Assembly (NCBI GenBank): GCA_903885795.1
Contig: CAISJV010000011.1
Span: 1 to 61,606 of the forward strand
Direction: 5' to 3'
Length of the DNA: 61,606 nucleotides
From: an uncultured delta proteobacterium
GTDB lineage: Bacteria; Desulfobacterota; Syntrophia; Syntrophales; UBA8958
Shown: positions 8,880 to 17,158 of the stretch, piece by piece
How positions within the stretch are numbered: the first letter of the stretch is position 1
Layout: the number at the start of each line of letters is the position of its first letter
Notes under the pieces: model-generated
What the model saw: only the letters and a program-made list of their open reading frames with translations
Database searches by the model: none
What the model was told of the DNA's origin: nothing
Program-made: the position numbers and the translations under genes

Positions 8880-10160
8880 ATGCTGGATATTAAATTCATT
8901 CGTCAAAATACGGAACTGGTCAGAATAAAGATGCTGGAGCGAGGCCAGGAAATGGACATGGCCCCTTTCCTCAATCTTGATACACGCCGCCGGGACATCC
9001 TTCAGGAAGTGGAAAAACTTCGCAACGACCGTAATACCGTATCGAAGGATATCGGAGAGAAAAAAAAGAGAAAAGAAGACGCCTCCGAACAGATTGCCCG
9101 TATGGGAGAGGTGTCCACCCGAATAAAGAGCCTCGACGACGAACTCAAGAAGGTCGAAGAAGAGCTCAATGCCATGGTCATGGTGATTCCCAATATTCCC
9201 CATGAATCGGTGGAGTACGGAACCAGTTCGGAGGACAATCCGGTCATTCGGGTATGGGGTGAAAAGCCGCGATTTTCCTTTGCCCCGAAACCACACTGGG
9301 ACATCGGCGAAGACCTGAAAATCCTGGATTTTGAGCGGGGTGCGAAGATCACCGGCGCCCGCTTTACCCTCTATATGGGATTGGGGGCTATGCTGGAGCG
9401 GGCAATAATCAACTTCATGCTCGATCTCCATATCTTCGATCATGGCTACACCGAAGTGCTGGCACCCTTTATGGTCAATCGGGAAAGCATGACGGCGACG
9501 GGACAGCTTCCCAAGTTCGAAGCAGATCTCTTCCGGGTTGACCAGGTTGATTACTTCCTGATCCCGACGGCGGAAGTTCCTGTGACTAATATTCATCGTG
9601 ATGAGATCCTAAGCGAAAAGGAACTGCCCATCTACTATGTGTCCTATTCTCCTTGCTTCCGTGCTGAAGCGGGTTCCTACGGCAAGGACACCCGGGGCCT
9701 AATTCGCCAGCATCAGTTCAACAAGGTGGAAATGGTAAAATTCTCCCGGCCGGAGACGTCATACGATGAACTGGAAAAGCTTACAGCTAACGCTGAAGAT
9801 GTTCTCCAGCGCCTGAACATCCCCTACCGGACCGTAAGTCTCTGCAGTGCGGATCTGGGATTCTCTTCCGCCAAGACTTACGATGTGGAAGCCTGGCTTC
9901 CTGGGCAGGACGCATATCGTGAGATCTCTTCGTGCAGTAATTTTGAAGATTTTCAGTCCCGACGGGCCGCTATCCGTTTTCGCCGGGAAGAGACGGGGAA
10001 GCTTGATTTTGTCCATACCCTGAACGGATCGGGATTAGCCGCGGGGCGAACGGTGGTGGCGGTTCTTGAGAATTACCAGCAGGCTGACGGCAGCGTTGTG
10101 ATTCCTGAAGCCTTGCGTCCCTACATGAAAGGGATTGACAGGATTCCTTCAATAGGGTAA
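8880..10160 (+). CDS. serS: seryl-tRNA synthetase
   Basis: A 426-residue class II aminoacyl-tRNA synthetase charging tRNA-Ser and tRNA-Sec. The N-terminal antiparallel coiled-coil arm that grips the long variable arm of tRNA-Ser covers about residues 25-105 and is rich in Lys and Glu. Motif 2 ([26 protein letters not shown]) and motif 3 ([20 protein letters not shown]) are complete, and TAEVPVTN is present. The ribosome site GAGGAAG precedes the ATG. Two serine tRNA genes follow within 35-135 bases, which places enzyme and substrates in one locus. Confidence 0.96.
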   Translation: MLDIKFIRQNTELVRIKMLERGQEMDMAPFLNLDTRRRDILQEVEKLRNDRNTVSKDIGEKKKRKEDASEQIARMGEVSTRIKSLDDELKKVEEELNAMVMVIPNIPHESVEYGTSSEDNPVIRVWGEKPRFSFAPKPHWDIGEDLKILDFERGAKITGARFTLYMGLGAMLERAIINFMLDLHIFDHGYTEVLAPFMVNRESMTATGQLPKFEADLFRVDQVDYFLIPTAEVPVTNIHRDEILSEKELPIYYVSYSPCFRAEAGSYGKDTRGLIRQHQFNKVEMVKFSRPETSYDELEKLTANAEDVLQRLNIPYRTVSLCSADLGFSSAKTYDVEAWLPGQDAYREISSCSNFEDFQSRRAAIRFRREETGKLDFVHTLNGSGLAAGRTVVAVLENYQQADGSVVIPEALRPYMKGIDRIPSIG

Positions 10161-10191
10161 TGGCCCGCCTACAAGTTCTGTGAAAGACACT

Positions 10192-10277
10192 GGAGGGATG
10201 GCCGAGTGGTCTATGGCGGCGGTCTTGAAAACCGTTGGGCGAAAGTCTCGCGGGTTCGAATCCTGCTCCCTCCGCCA
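10192..10277 (+). tRNA. tRNA-Ser (UGA anticodon)
   Basis: Acceptor arms GGAGGGA and TCCCTCC close the molecule, with CCA encoded. The anticodon loop CTTGAAA, between CGGT and ACCG, gives anticodon TGA reading UCA. A long variable arm and the T-loop GGTTCGAATCC are present, as expected for a type II serine tRNA. Confidence 0.96.
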
Positions 10278-10293
10278 GTAATATTTCAATCGC

Positions 10294-10386
10294 GGAGAGA
10301 TGGCTGAGTGGTCGAAAGCGATCGCCTGCTAAGCGATTGTACGCCGTAAAGGTGTACCGCGGGTTCAAATCCCGCTCTCTCCGCCA
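10294..10386 (+). tRNA. tRNA-Ser (GCU anticodon)
   Basis: Acceptor arms GGAGAGA and TCTCTCC with encoded CCA. The anticodon loop CTGCTAA between ATCGC and GCGAT gives GCT, reading AGC and AGU. The long variable arm (GTACGCCGTAAAGGTGTAC) forms its own stem, and the T-loop GGTTCAAATCC is intact. Confidence 0.96.
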
Positions 10387-10404
10387 TTTTTTTAGGTCTA
10401 TTAC

Positions 10405-10481
10405 GCGCCCGTAGTTCAGCTGGATAGAGCGCCAGACTACGAATCTGGATGTCGCTGGTTCGAATCCAGCCGGGCGTACCA
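10405..10481 (+). tRNA. tRNA-Arg (ACG anticodon)
   Basis: Acceptor arm GCGCCCG pairs with CGGGCGT (one G-U pair), followed by A and encoded CCA. The anticodon loop CTACGAA between CCAGA and TCTGG gives ACG, whose first base is normally converted to inosine to read CGU, CGC and CGA. D-loop and T-loop are standard. This is a type I tRNA. Confidence 0.96.
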
Positions 10482-10489
10482 GAAAAATC

Positions 10490-10527
10490 AAGGGGTTAAC
10501 CAATCAGCGGCTAGCCCCTTTGTTTTT
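10490..10527 (+). terminator. intrinsic terminator after the tRNA cluster
   Basis: AAGGGG at 10490-10495 pairs with CCCCTT at 10515-10520, with further weaker pairs inside, followed by TGTTTTTG. It lies nine bases after the tRNA-Arg gene and would end the serS-tRNA transcript. Confidence 0.75.
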
Positions 10528-10918
10528 GTCAGCACGTTTTTTGCCGCTCCTTTACCGCTTTTGGATTTTCTGGGGTGCCTTCGTCACGGCGGAGATCCTT
10601 TTCTAAAAATTAAAAAATAGACTTAGGGGAGGGCGGTTTATTCCTCTGAAAAGCAGCGAGGCTCTCTGCTGATAATGGGGGTGGGGCTGGAAATGTGTTC
10701 ACCTTGTGTTCTAATGGATCAATAAATGTTACAACCTAGCCTGGGGCGCCCCGGGGTAAAAAGGGAAGAGTGAATCCGTGCTTCACCTAATGCCAGAGAG
10801 CATGTTTTGTAGAGTAGATCCTATTCCCACTGCTTTGTTCAATAACTCGTACGGTATCTTCATTTCTTCTTCCTTCTAACAACGATATCGACACATTATT
10901 ATTTCGTGGCGATTCCTG
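10528..10918. other. intergenic region without recognisable gene
   Basis: About 390 bases between the tRNA terminator and the stop of the AOR gene. Only short open frames occur. A GC-rich palindrome (GGGGCGCCCC, about 10743) is the one visible structure; it has no following T-run. No direct repeat of the tRNA-Arg 3' end was noticed, so an integration scar is not supported. Confidence 0.5.
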
Positions 10919-13123
10919 TCAATCCTTGTCAGGACCGGAGACCGCCAGGAGTTCGGCAAGCTTAGTCCGGGTTTCTTCCTTCAGGAACGGCCATAGACCT
11001 AGGTCCTGAAGGGTCGCAACCGTCGGGATGCCGGAGGCGTTCCAGCCTCGTTCCCGGTAGTATTCCTGAACCAGCTTGGTCAATTGTCCCCGGCGGTAGT
11101 TCATCAGAATAATCCGCTTTTCCGCAGGGGCCATGACCTGGATCGCCGCAAGGGATTTGTCCATGATCCGGGAGACTTCCCCATCGTGATAGTCCTTTTC
11201 CGCCTCGTAGAGGGCGTCATCGATGGGGGCCAAGGCCCGGTCCGGGATCCGATCGTGACGTCCGGTATCACCGCCATAGACCATGGCATTCATTACTCGC
11301 TGAAGATTGATGTCCCGGTCCGTCCGGGCAAAGATCGACTTCCAAGTCATGTCCGTGCCCAGCATCCCGTTATAGAAATCGGCGTAGATCTCCTGTGAAG
11401 CCGGGTTGATATACTTGTCAGTATCCTTTACTTTTTCCGATTCCGGATTGAAGACATCGACCCAAGGCAGCTTGCAGAGGCCCATATTGTCGTTCCCCAG
11501 GCGGACCCGGGGGTAGGTGATCAAGGCCCGGGCTTTGTCCTGGAAGGTCGGGAAGGCCCCCAGAAGATCCACCTTGATAAGCCAGGCCGCGGCGTGGTGC
11601 GCCCCGATATCGCTGGCCGCGGCATAGGATGCCTGCATGGACAGGGAACGGTGGGTCCGGTAGAGGGAAAAGGGAAGTCCCTTGGTCTGCATGGCAAATT
11701 TCATCAGTTCTTCCCGCGGATTGATCTTGCCGTTCTTCTTTATATATTGATCGGCAACCCAATCGACCAGCGGCACCATGCCCTTCGCCGCCACTTTTAT
11801 CAACCCTGTCTCCGGACGGGCCAACTGATGGATGAAGCTCAAGACAGCCTGCTCATTACCCCAGATGAGTTCCATCCCATCCGTATCGTCTTTCGTGAGA
11901 TAGCCGCGCTGGAAGCATTCCATGAGAAAGGCAATGATCACGGCGGTGGTGATGGTATCGATCCCGTAATTGTCGCAGTGCCAGTTGGCCTCCATGATGA
12001 ATTCGGCATTCCAAATGCCCAGGTTGGAGCCGAAACCGGCAGCGGTTTCATATTCAGGGCCATCGACCCATACCTTACGCCCTTTATGTTTCCCGGAAGT
12101 TAAGGTAACGCAGCCCCCTTTGGTACAACGGAGATTACAGCCGGGGAAGCACCCGTCCATACCCCGGTGATCGAAAAGATGCTCGGCATAGAATTTCCCG
12201 GTGATGGTATTGGCATGGGGATCGGAGCCCAGCTGATAATTCCTCACGGGCAGGGACTGGTATTCATCCTTGTTCATGAAGGCAATAAGTCCGGCGCTGC
12301 CCTTGCGGTGCATCCGCAGAGATAGGGGATCGACTTCCTTGACGACTTTCCCCAGCTTTTCTCCTGCCTTCTTCACCTTTTCCCAGTCGGCGGCCCCAAA
12401 GGGATTTTTTCCGCGGGGATGTTCGGCAACAATCACAATAGCACCGATTTTCTTTTCGTGCATTACCGTACCGAGACCGGTGCGGCCCGCCTGCTTTGTT
12501 CGGAAGAATCCTTTTGTTTCATCCTGAATCTTCGTGGCATCGAAATAATGGCTGTTGATGCATCCATAATTGGTTTTACCGGCCCCGCCCCCGGTTGTCA
12601 GAAAGACGAGGTTCTTCTTTTCATACCCTGCCTTTACGAACCGCTCGGCGATTGTTTGCTCCAGATCAAATACCTGGTCCGACACGGTTGCCTCAACAAT
12701 GGATATTTCTTCCCGGAAACTATCAATGACGATCATGATATTCGTTAAGGATTTGCCGATAATTTCCAGGGCATCAAAGCCGGCGTATTTGAGATAGGCC
12801 CCAAAGTGGCCGCCGAAATTCGAGACACCGGCAATGCCGGTCAGAGGCGACAGGGAAACGGCCATACACTTGCTCGTACCCGGAAACTGGGGAATGCCGC
12901 CTAACGGGCCGGGGGAAAAGATGAGGGGATTCTCATGATCGGAGGAGATTGTCCCCGCCGAGATGCCTTTATGGAGAAGATATAGGGCCAGACCGCGCCC
13001 ACCGACAAAATAATCCCGGATTTGCGGATCGAGGGCCACCGGCACGATAGTTTTCCTGTTCAGGTCAATTTTCAGGATTTGATTGTTATAACCACGGTTG
13101 AGGGGTGATCTGGTATATTTCAT
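10919..13123 (-). CDS. aldehyde:ferredoxin oxidoreductase family protein (tungsten/pterin enzyme)
   Basis: A 734-residue member of the AOR family, enzymes that oxidise aldehydes to acids (or reduce acids) with a bis-pterin tungsten or molybdenum cofactor and one 4Fe-4S cluster, using ferredoxin. The N-terminal domain shows GGRGLALYLLHKGI, SPGPLGG and GVSNFGGHFGAYLKYAGFDALEI. Cluster cysteines are seen at 325, 329 and 333 (CFPGCNLRC) and 550 (DNMGLCKLP). The first spacing is C-x3-C instead of the more usual C-x2-C. The length is greater than the about 600-650 residues of classical AOR. No ferredoxin or electron-transfer partner is adjacent. It could act in aromatic or fatty aldehyde/acid metabolism; the substrate is not readable. 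Confidence 0.85.
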   Translation of the reverse strand: MKYTRSPLNRGYNNQILKIDLNRKTIVPVALDPQIRDYFVGGRGLALYLLHKGISAGTISSDHENPLIFSPGPLGGIPQFPGTSKCMAVSLSPLTGIAGVSNFGGHFGAYLKYAGFDALEIIGKSLTNIMIVIDSFREEISIVEATVSDQVFDLEQTIAERFVKAGYEKKNLVFLTTGGGAGKTNYGCINSHYFDATKIQDETKGFFRTKQAGRTGLGTVMHEKKIGAIVIVAEHPRGKNPFGAADWEKVKKAGEKLGKVVKEVDPLSLRMHRKGSAGLIAFMNKDEYQSLPVRNYQLGSDPHANTITGKFYAEHLFDHRGMDGCFPGCNLRCTKGGCVTLTSGKHKGRKVWVDGPEYETAAGFGSNLGIWNAEFIMEANWHCDNYGIDTITTAVIIAFLMECFQRGYLTKDDTDGMELIWGNEQAVLSFIHQLARPETGLIKVAAKGMVPLVDWVADQYIKKNGKINPREELMKFAMQTKGLPFSLYRTHRSLSMQASYAAASDIGAHHAAAWLIKVDLLGAFPTFQDKARALITYPRVRLGNDNMGLCKLPWVDVFNPESEKVKDTDKYINPASQEIYADFYNGMLGTDMTWKSIFARTDRDINLQRVMNAMVYGGDTGRHDRIPDRALAPIDDALYEAEKDYHDGEVSRIMDKSLAAIQVMAPAEKRIILMNYRRGQLTKLVQEYYRERGWNASGIPTVATLQDLGLWPFLKEETRTKLAELLAVSGPDKD

Positions 13124-13310
13124 GTAACCTTTCCTTTTGCAGCCGTCCCGGCGCAGCCGGCCGCTTGTAATATGATCGTGATGCGCTTCCTGAATGACAT
13201 GTCAATGCCATCCAAACCGATGTCAATAATAAGGCAATCGCCGTTCTTTTCGGGGGCGGACATAGGACGAAAAGGTACTCTTTGTCAATTATTTATATTC
13301 GTTACAGCAT

Positions 13311-13357
13311 AAAAACAGAAGCCCCCTGGCCAACCGGTTTCGTCAGGGGGCTTCTGT
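13311..13357 (-). terminator. intrinsic terminator (minus strand)
   Basis: A perfect 14-base stem, ACAGAAGCCCCCTG at 13315-13328 with CAGGGGGCTTCTGT at 13344-13357. Read on the minus strand, the stem is followed by TTTTTA. It would end transcripts coming from 13.5-14.8 kb and insulate the AOR gene. Confidence 0.75.
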
Positions 13358-13518
13358 AAGGGACAGAGATCAGGGTTTCTTGCAACCTTTCAAATGGAAA
13401 GCAGCGAGGTTTTCTTTTGAAAGACAGGGATGTGTCAAAAACTGCTGTCTACAAAGCGTTTAAAAAACAACTCAAAAAAAACAATGAATCCCGTTTGTAA
13501 TGAAGCATATTCCGCCAT

Positions 13519-13754
13519 CTATTTTTTAGCCAATTTATGATTCAGCGTTTCCCGCACCTTGGCGGTCAGGTCTTTTCTGGAGAATGGCTTCTGGATGAAA
13601 TATACCCCTTCATCCAATACGCCGTGGTGGGTGATGACATCGGCTTTATATCCTGACGTAAACAGGCACTTGAGGTTTGGGTAGCCTGAGCGGTCTGGAG
13701 TGTGACAAAAAGATTCACCAGAAGAAGCGCCATCAGTATAAAACCGCCTGCCAA
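13519..13754 (-). pseudogene. response-regulator receiver fragment
   Basis: The C-terminal about 55 residues read like the end of a receiver domain: PNLKCLFTSGYKAD, then IQKPFSRKDLTAKVRETL with the conserved KPF lysine. The phospho-acceptor half of the domain is absent. The upstream 60 bases, in a different frame, encode a hydrophobic signal-peptide-like stretch ending in TAQA. The piece thus looks like the tail of a hybrid kinase or response regulator joined to the head of an unrelated exported protein. It is unlikely to be functional. Confidence 0.6.
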
Positions 13755-13832
13755 CCATTTTCCCCCTTATTCATCGCCATCCTCCCTCCGGATCGCTTAC
13801 GCGCTATCTCGTCCTCGATGGGTTTTCAACCA

Positions 13833-14132
13833 TCAGTCCATTGTATCGTTGAAATATTTTAGGTGTGCCTCGCAGCGGCACTTTTTATCCCATGGCTCGG
13901 AGCACTGCCTGATGAGTTCGACCCTTTCATCTCCTTCCTGCCTTAATTTGGGGCCGGACACAGTCTCTGATTCTACCCCCGTGAAGTCATCCCACCAACT
14001 CGCGACGGTATACACTCCACACAGAGGGCAGAGGAAATAGGCGTCGGTATGCTCATCCCCCATGATGCTACCGGAGATTGAGGCAATCCGTTCTTCATCC
14101 AGAAAAGGTCTTTTGCACTGTATACACAGCAT
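13833..14132 (-). CDS. hypothetical zinc-ribbon protein
   Basis: A 99-residue protein beginning MLCIQCKRPF and containing a second pair CPLC, so CxxC-x(about 30)-CxxC can bind one zinc. A third cluster C-x6-CxC is found near the C-terminus (CSEPWDKKCRC). No known family is recognised. The frame is open 24 residues further upstream, overlapping the end of the lipoprotein gene; the later Met is preferred because the family-like cysteine motif starts there. It lies directly after the SYLF lipoprotein gene on the same strand. Confidence 0.5.
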   Translation of the reverse strand: MLCIQCKRPFLDEERIASISGSIMGDEHTDAYFLCPLCGVYTVASWWDDFTGVESETVSGPKLRQEGDERVELIRQCSEPWDKKCRCEAHLKYFNDTMD

Positions 14133-14161
14133 CGGCTTAAATCCAAGATACAGAGGCTGTT

Positions 14162-14800
14162 TTAGTTCAGTGTCGGGTCGGGCACGAATACCGTGGCGCC
14201 CCAACTGACCTCGGCAGCCAATCCCTTATCCGTGATTTGGTAAATGGAGAGCATCGGGTCGAACGACTTCTCTCCACCGACACCGCCACCCATGCCAAAC
14301 CCCTTTGCCACCAGGTGGCCCGATGCCCCGATATCCCCGCCTACAGTCTTGAATGTGTCAAACAGCTTCCTGTTCTTGAATGCAATGACGGCGCGGAACT
14401 TTTCGTAGCCGAGCCCCGGTCCCGTCCCGGCCCTGGCCATTGTCATATAGGTTATCCCGCCGTTCGCGTTGTCGATCAGGACTCCTCTTCCCGCAATGCC
14501 GATATAGAACACGGCAAATAGACCCGTTGCATCAAATACTGCATAGCCTTCCGCTTTTTCGATGATTTCCTTTGCCTCCGGTTTGCGCTTGTAGAGATCG
14601 GCCAGCGTGATGTCCTTCATGGCCAGGATCTTCTGCCGATGTTGCTCTTTTGCAGCCTGAGAGGAGGCATCACCCTTAGCCGCGACAGCGGTTGTATCGA
14701 CTTGTGCAGGCTTGTTTTCTGTAGTTGTCGATCCGGAATGTGCGCAGCCGATCATGGACGTCAAGAAAGCAATTATCAGGAATGACACTAATTTTATCAT
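14162..14800 (-). CDS. SYLF/YSC84-domain lipoprotein
   Basis: A 212-residue exported lipoprotein. A type II signal peptide ends at the lipobox MIGC (Cys about 19), followed by a Ser/Thr/Ala-rich linker to about residue 50. The rest matches the SYLF (YSC84, DUF500) lipid-binding domain: AEGYAVFDATGLFAVFYIGIAG, GTGPGLGYEKFRAVIAFKN, GGDIGASG and a glycine-rich GFGMGGGVGG stretch. Bacterial members are outer-membrane-associated and poorly characterised. A good start is marked by the signal peptide. Transcribed toward the zinc-ribbon gene. Confidence 0.8.
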   Translation of the reverse strand: MIKLVSFLIIAFLTSMIGCAHSGSTTTENKPAQVDTTAVAAKGDASSQAAKEQHRQKILAMKDITLADLYKRKPEAKEIIEKAEGYAVFDATGLFAVFYIGIAGRGVLIDNANGGITYMTMARAGTGPGLGYEKFRAVIAFKNRKLFDTFKTVGGDIGASGHLVAKGFGMGGGVGGEKSFDPMLSIYQITDKGLAAEVSWGATVFVPDPTLN

Positions 14801-14851
14801 GAACCCTCTTTTTCATTTTTTTTGCGGTTCCCCATTGTTCTGTGGTTTAGC

Positions 14852-15061
14852 TCATCTGTGAAGGATCAGATAAAACCGCCATACATAAAGGGACGACACG
14901 GCAATCTGACAAGTAGCGACAGGAAGACCGTTACGAAATAATTTCACAGAAGTTATCGTTTTACCTTGGGAAGCGCTGATCCCGGCGACAACTGCATTGG
15001 TGGACGCGCCGATAAGCGTCGCGTTTCCCCCAAGGGTAGGATAAGACCAAAGCCAACTCAC
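14852..15061 (-). pseudogene. C-terminal scrap of an ion-transporter superfamily permease
   Basis: The translation contains TLGGNATLIGASTNAVVAGIS and a following ITSVKLFRNGLPVA segment, a pattern typical of the last helices of ArsB/NhaD/CitM-type permeases of the IT superfamily. Only about 65 residues remain, and no upstream part is seen in any frame. This is a fragment left by deletion. Confidence 0.6.
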
Positions 15062-15391
15062 CCCTCACCCTAATACTTTTCATCGGCTCAAGGGTCTTCC
15101 TTCCATCAATGATCATCGTCTGAGTCTTGCCGCTTCCGAAGGTTACGCGTAAAGCAATATCAGGAAAATGTCAATAGCGTTGCTTTTTATTGGTTATCAA
15201 TAGAGACAAATGTGATAAAATATTAATAAAGTCGTGCACCTATCACCTACAGAAGCGAGAATAACTTCGACAGTCGATGCCCAATGCTTTCCAATGGGAT
15301 TCATTGGCTGGCCAAATTTATCTATGTGGGGACTTGCAAGCTCAGTGGCCGCGTTTCATCAAAAATGGCGATCCTGATATCTTCAAACTTT

Positions 15392-15419
15392 GTTGACACT
15401 AAGTACCTTTTTGCTATAA
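15392..15419 (+). promoter_or_regulatory. sigma-70 type promoter ahead of the DUF1254 cassette
   Basis: TTGACA at 15392-15397 and TATAAA at 15414-15419 are separated by 16 bases. It lies about 230 bases upstream of the first DUF1254 gene, with the TPR-tail remnant in between. Confidence 0.6.
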
Positions 15420-15522
15420 ATTGGAAATAACTTAATTTACCGAGGTTTCAGAGCATGGTTGAGATGCAAAATAACACGCGCGAAGGCAATGGCTTGGTGT
15501 CGTGTTAGCGATGAGGGTCCGC

Positions 15523-15600
15523 CATGGCCTTACCAGGAGCCGCCGAGGATTTTAGGAAGCACATCAGAGGGAAACTGGAGACGCTCAGGAATCCGTAACA
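15523..15600 (+). pseudogene. second copy of the TPR-protein tail
   Basis: Translates to a short peptide whose end reads DFRKHIRGKLETLRNP before TAA. The same ending, SFRKHIRGKLESLKNP, closes the broken TPR gene at 19161. At DNA level about 40 of the last 55 bases agree. It is therefore the 3' end of an older TPR gene that stood directly before the first DUF1254 gene. Confidence 0.65.
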
Positions 15601-15652
15601 AGCGTGCCACTTACTCCTCCTCTCAATAACTTTACGAAGGGAGACAAGAAGA

Positions 15653-17107
15653 ATGAAAACATGCAGGACAAATCGAAGGATAAGGAGCGCCGCGTTTATC
15701 GCTTTCTTGCTTCTCATGGCCACCGCACCTTTCTTTGCAGAGTCGGCAGAGATCAATCCGACGCAGGTCCGCGCCATTGCAGCCGAGGCTTACCTCTACG
15801 GCCTGCCGCTCGTGATGAATTACAAGGCGATGTACTTGGGTGCTGTAGCGAAGGACTCCCCACAATTCAAAGCGCCGTTCAACGAGATCAAGAATGTCGC
15901 TCACGTCTCTACGCCTGACGACAAAGCGATTGTCGCTCCTAACGCCGACACGCCGTACTCCTGGGCATACTTGGATTTACGCGCCGAGCCGGTCGTGCTC
16001 AGTATTCCGTCAGTCGAGCCTCGCCGGTATTTCTCCGTCCAGTTGATCGATGCCTACACCCACAACTTTGCTTACCTTGGGACGAGGGCTACGGGGAATG
16101 GGGCCGCACGATATCTGGTCGCGGGTCCGGGGTGGAAGGGCGAAACCCCTCCCGGGATCACCCGCGTCATTGTCAGCGAGACGCCCTTCATACTGGCATT
16201 TTATCGGACCCAGCTCTTCGGGCCTGATGACCTGGAAAACGTAAAGAAGATCCAGACCGGCTACATCGTTCAGACACTCTCCCGGTTCCTCCGCACTGCA
16301 GCGCCTCCGGCAGCGTCAGCCCTGTCATTCCCCGTCTGGGATGAGAATAGAGCACAGGGTGTGGTGTTCTTTGAGTACCTGGACTTCATACTCCGGCTCT
16401 GCCCGGTCCACCCGTCGGAACAGGCCATCAGAAAACGGTTGGCCGGCATCGGCGTCGGCGGAGGAACGCCGATTGATTCAGCCAAGCTTTCACCGGAGAT
16501 GAAGGAATCCCTGGCCGCGGGGATGGCGGACATGCGGTCCGCCATACGGAAGAAGCTCGAAGCCGATGTTCCTTTCACCAACACGGCGCTTGCCTCCCTT
16601 GACTTTTTTGGTACTCGGGAGCAATATGAGGCCGCAGCCCAGCGAACCAATCTTAAGAACTTTCACGTGCTGCGAGCCACGGGTACGATACTCGGCATTT
16701 ATGGCAACTCCGGCGAGGAGGCGATATATCCGTCCTATCTTGTTGACTCCGAGAATCGCCCGTTGGACGGCACTGCCCACCATTACCGGCTCCGTCTGCC
16801 ACCAGGCAAGCCGCTCCCGGCGAAAGCCTTCTGGTCCATCACCATGTACGAAGGCAAGACTCTACTGCTTGTGGCCAACCCGATAAACCGCTACCTCATG
16901 AATTCGCCTATGCTCCCCGCCCTGAAGCGTGACGCTGACGGTGGACTGACGATCTACATCCAGCATGAATCACCGGGCAAGGAATTGGAATCGAACTGGC
17001 TGCCTGCGCCCAGCGGCCCCTTTGAGGTGCTCATGCGGCTCTACCTTCCGGAACAGCAGGTTCTGGCGCACGAGTGGAAGATGCCCCCGATGGAATGTGT
17101 GAGGTGA
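15653..17107 (+). CDS. exported DUF1254/DUF1214 domain protein, copy 1
   Basis: A 484-residue exported protein. An N-terminal signal peptide (basic start, hydrophobic core about residues 12-28, cleavage near ESA) is followed by DUF1254 (about 45-180; AEAYLYGLPLVMNYKAMY, NADTPYSWAYLDL) and DUF1214 (about 365-475; PAKAFWSITMYEGKTLLL, YIQHESPGKELESNWLPAP). The function of the family is not established; members are periplasmic and often several copies lie together. It shares architecture with the next gene, so the two are likely paralogues. The ribosome site is GAAGGGAGA before ATG. Confidence 0.88.
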   Translation: MKTCRTNRRIRSAAFIAFLLLMATAPFFAESAEINPTQVRAIAAEAYLYGLPLVMNYKAMYLGAVAKDSPQFKAPFNEIKNVAHVSTPDDKAIVAPNADTPYSWAYLDLRAEPVVLSIPSVEPRRYFSVQLIDAYTHNFAYLGTRATGNGAARYLVAGPGWKGETPPGITRVIVSETPFILAFYRTQLFGPDDLENVKKIQTGYIVQTLSRFLRTAAPPAASALSFPVWDENRAQGVVFFEYLDFILRLCPVHPSEQAIRKRLAGIGVGGGTPIDSAKLSPEMKESLAAGMADMRSAIRKKLEADVPFTNTALASLDFFGTREQYEAAAQRTNLKNFHVLRATGTILGIYGNSGEEAIYPSYLVDSENRPLDGTAHHYRLRLPPGKPLPAKAFWSITMYEGKTLLLVANPINRYLMNSPMLPALKRDADGGLTIYIQHESPGKELESNWLPAPSGPFEVLMRLYLPEQQVLAHEWKMPPMECVR

Positions 17108-17158
17108 GATTGTGTCAATTTAGAAGTGAAGGATACTTTTAAGAATTAGGAGGAACCC

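Noticed and set aside
10405-10900. tRNA-Arg as integration site of a mobile element
   Set aside because: No integrase gene and no repeat of the tRNA 3' end were noticed downstream in the window.
15454-15510. 17-codon frame after the promoter at 15392
   Set aside because: Considered as a second leader peptide, but it shows no amino-acid bias and no terminator/antiterminator structure follows.
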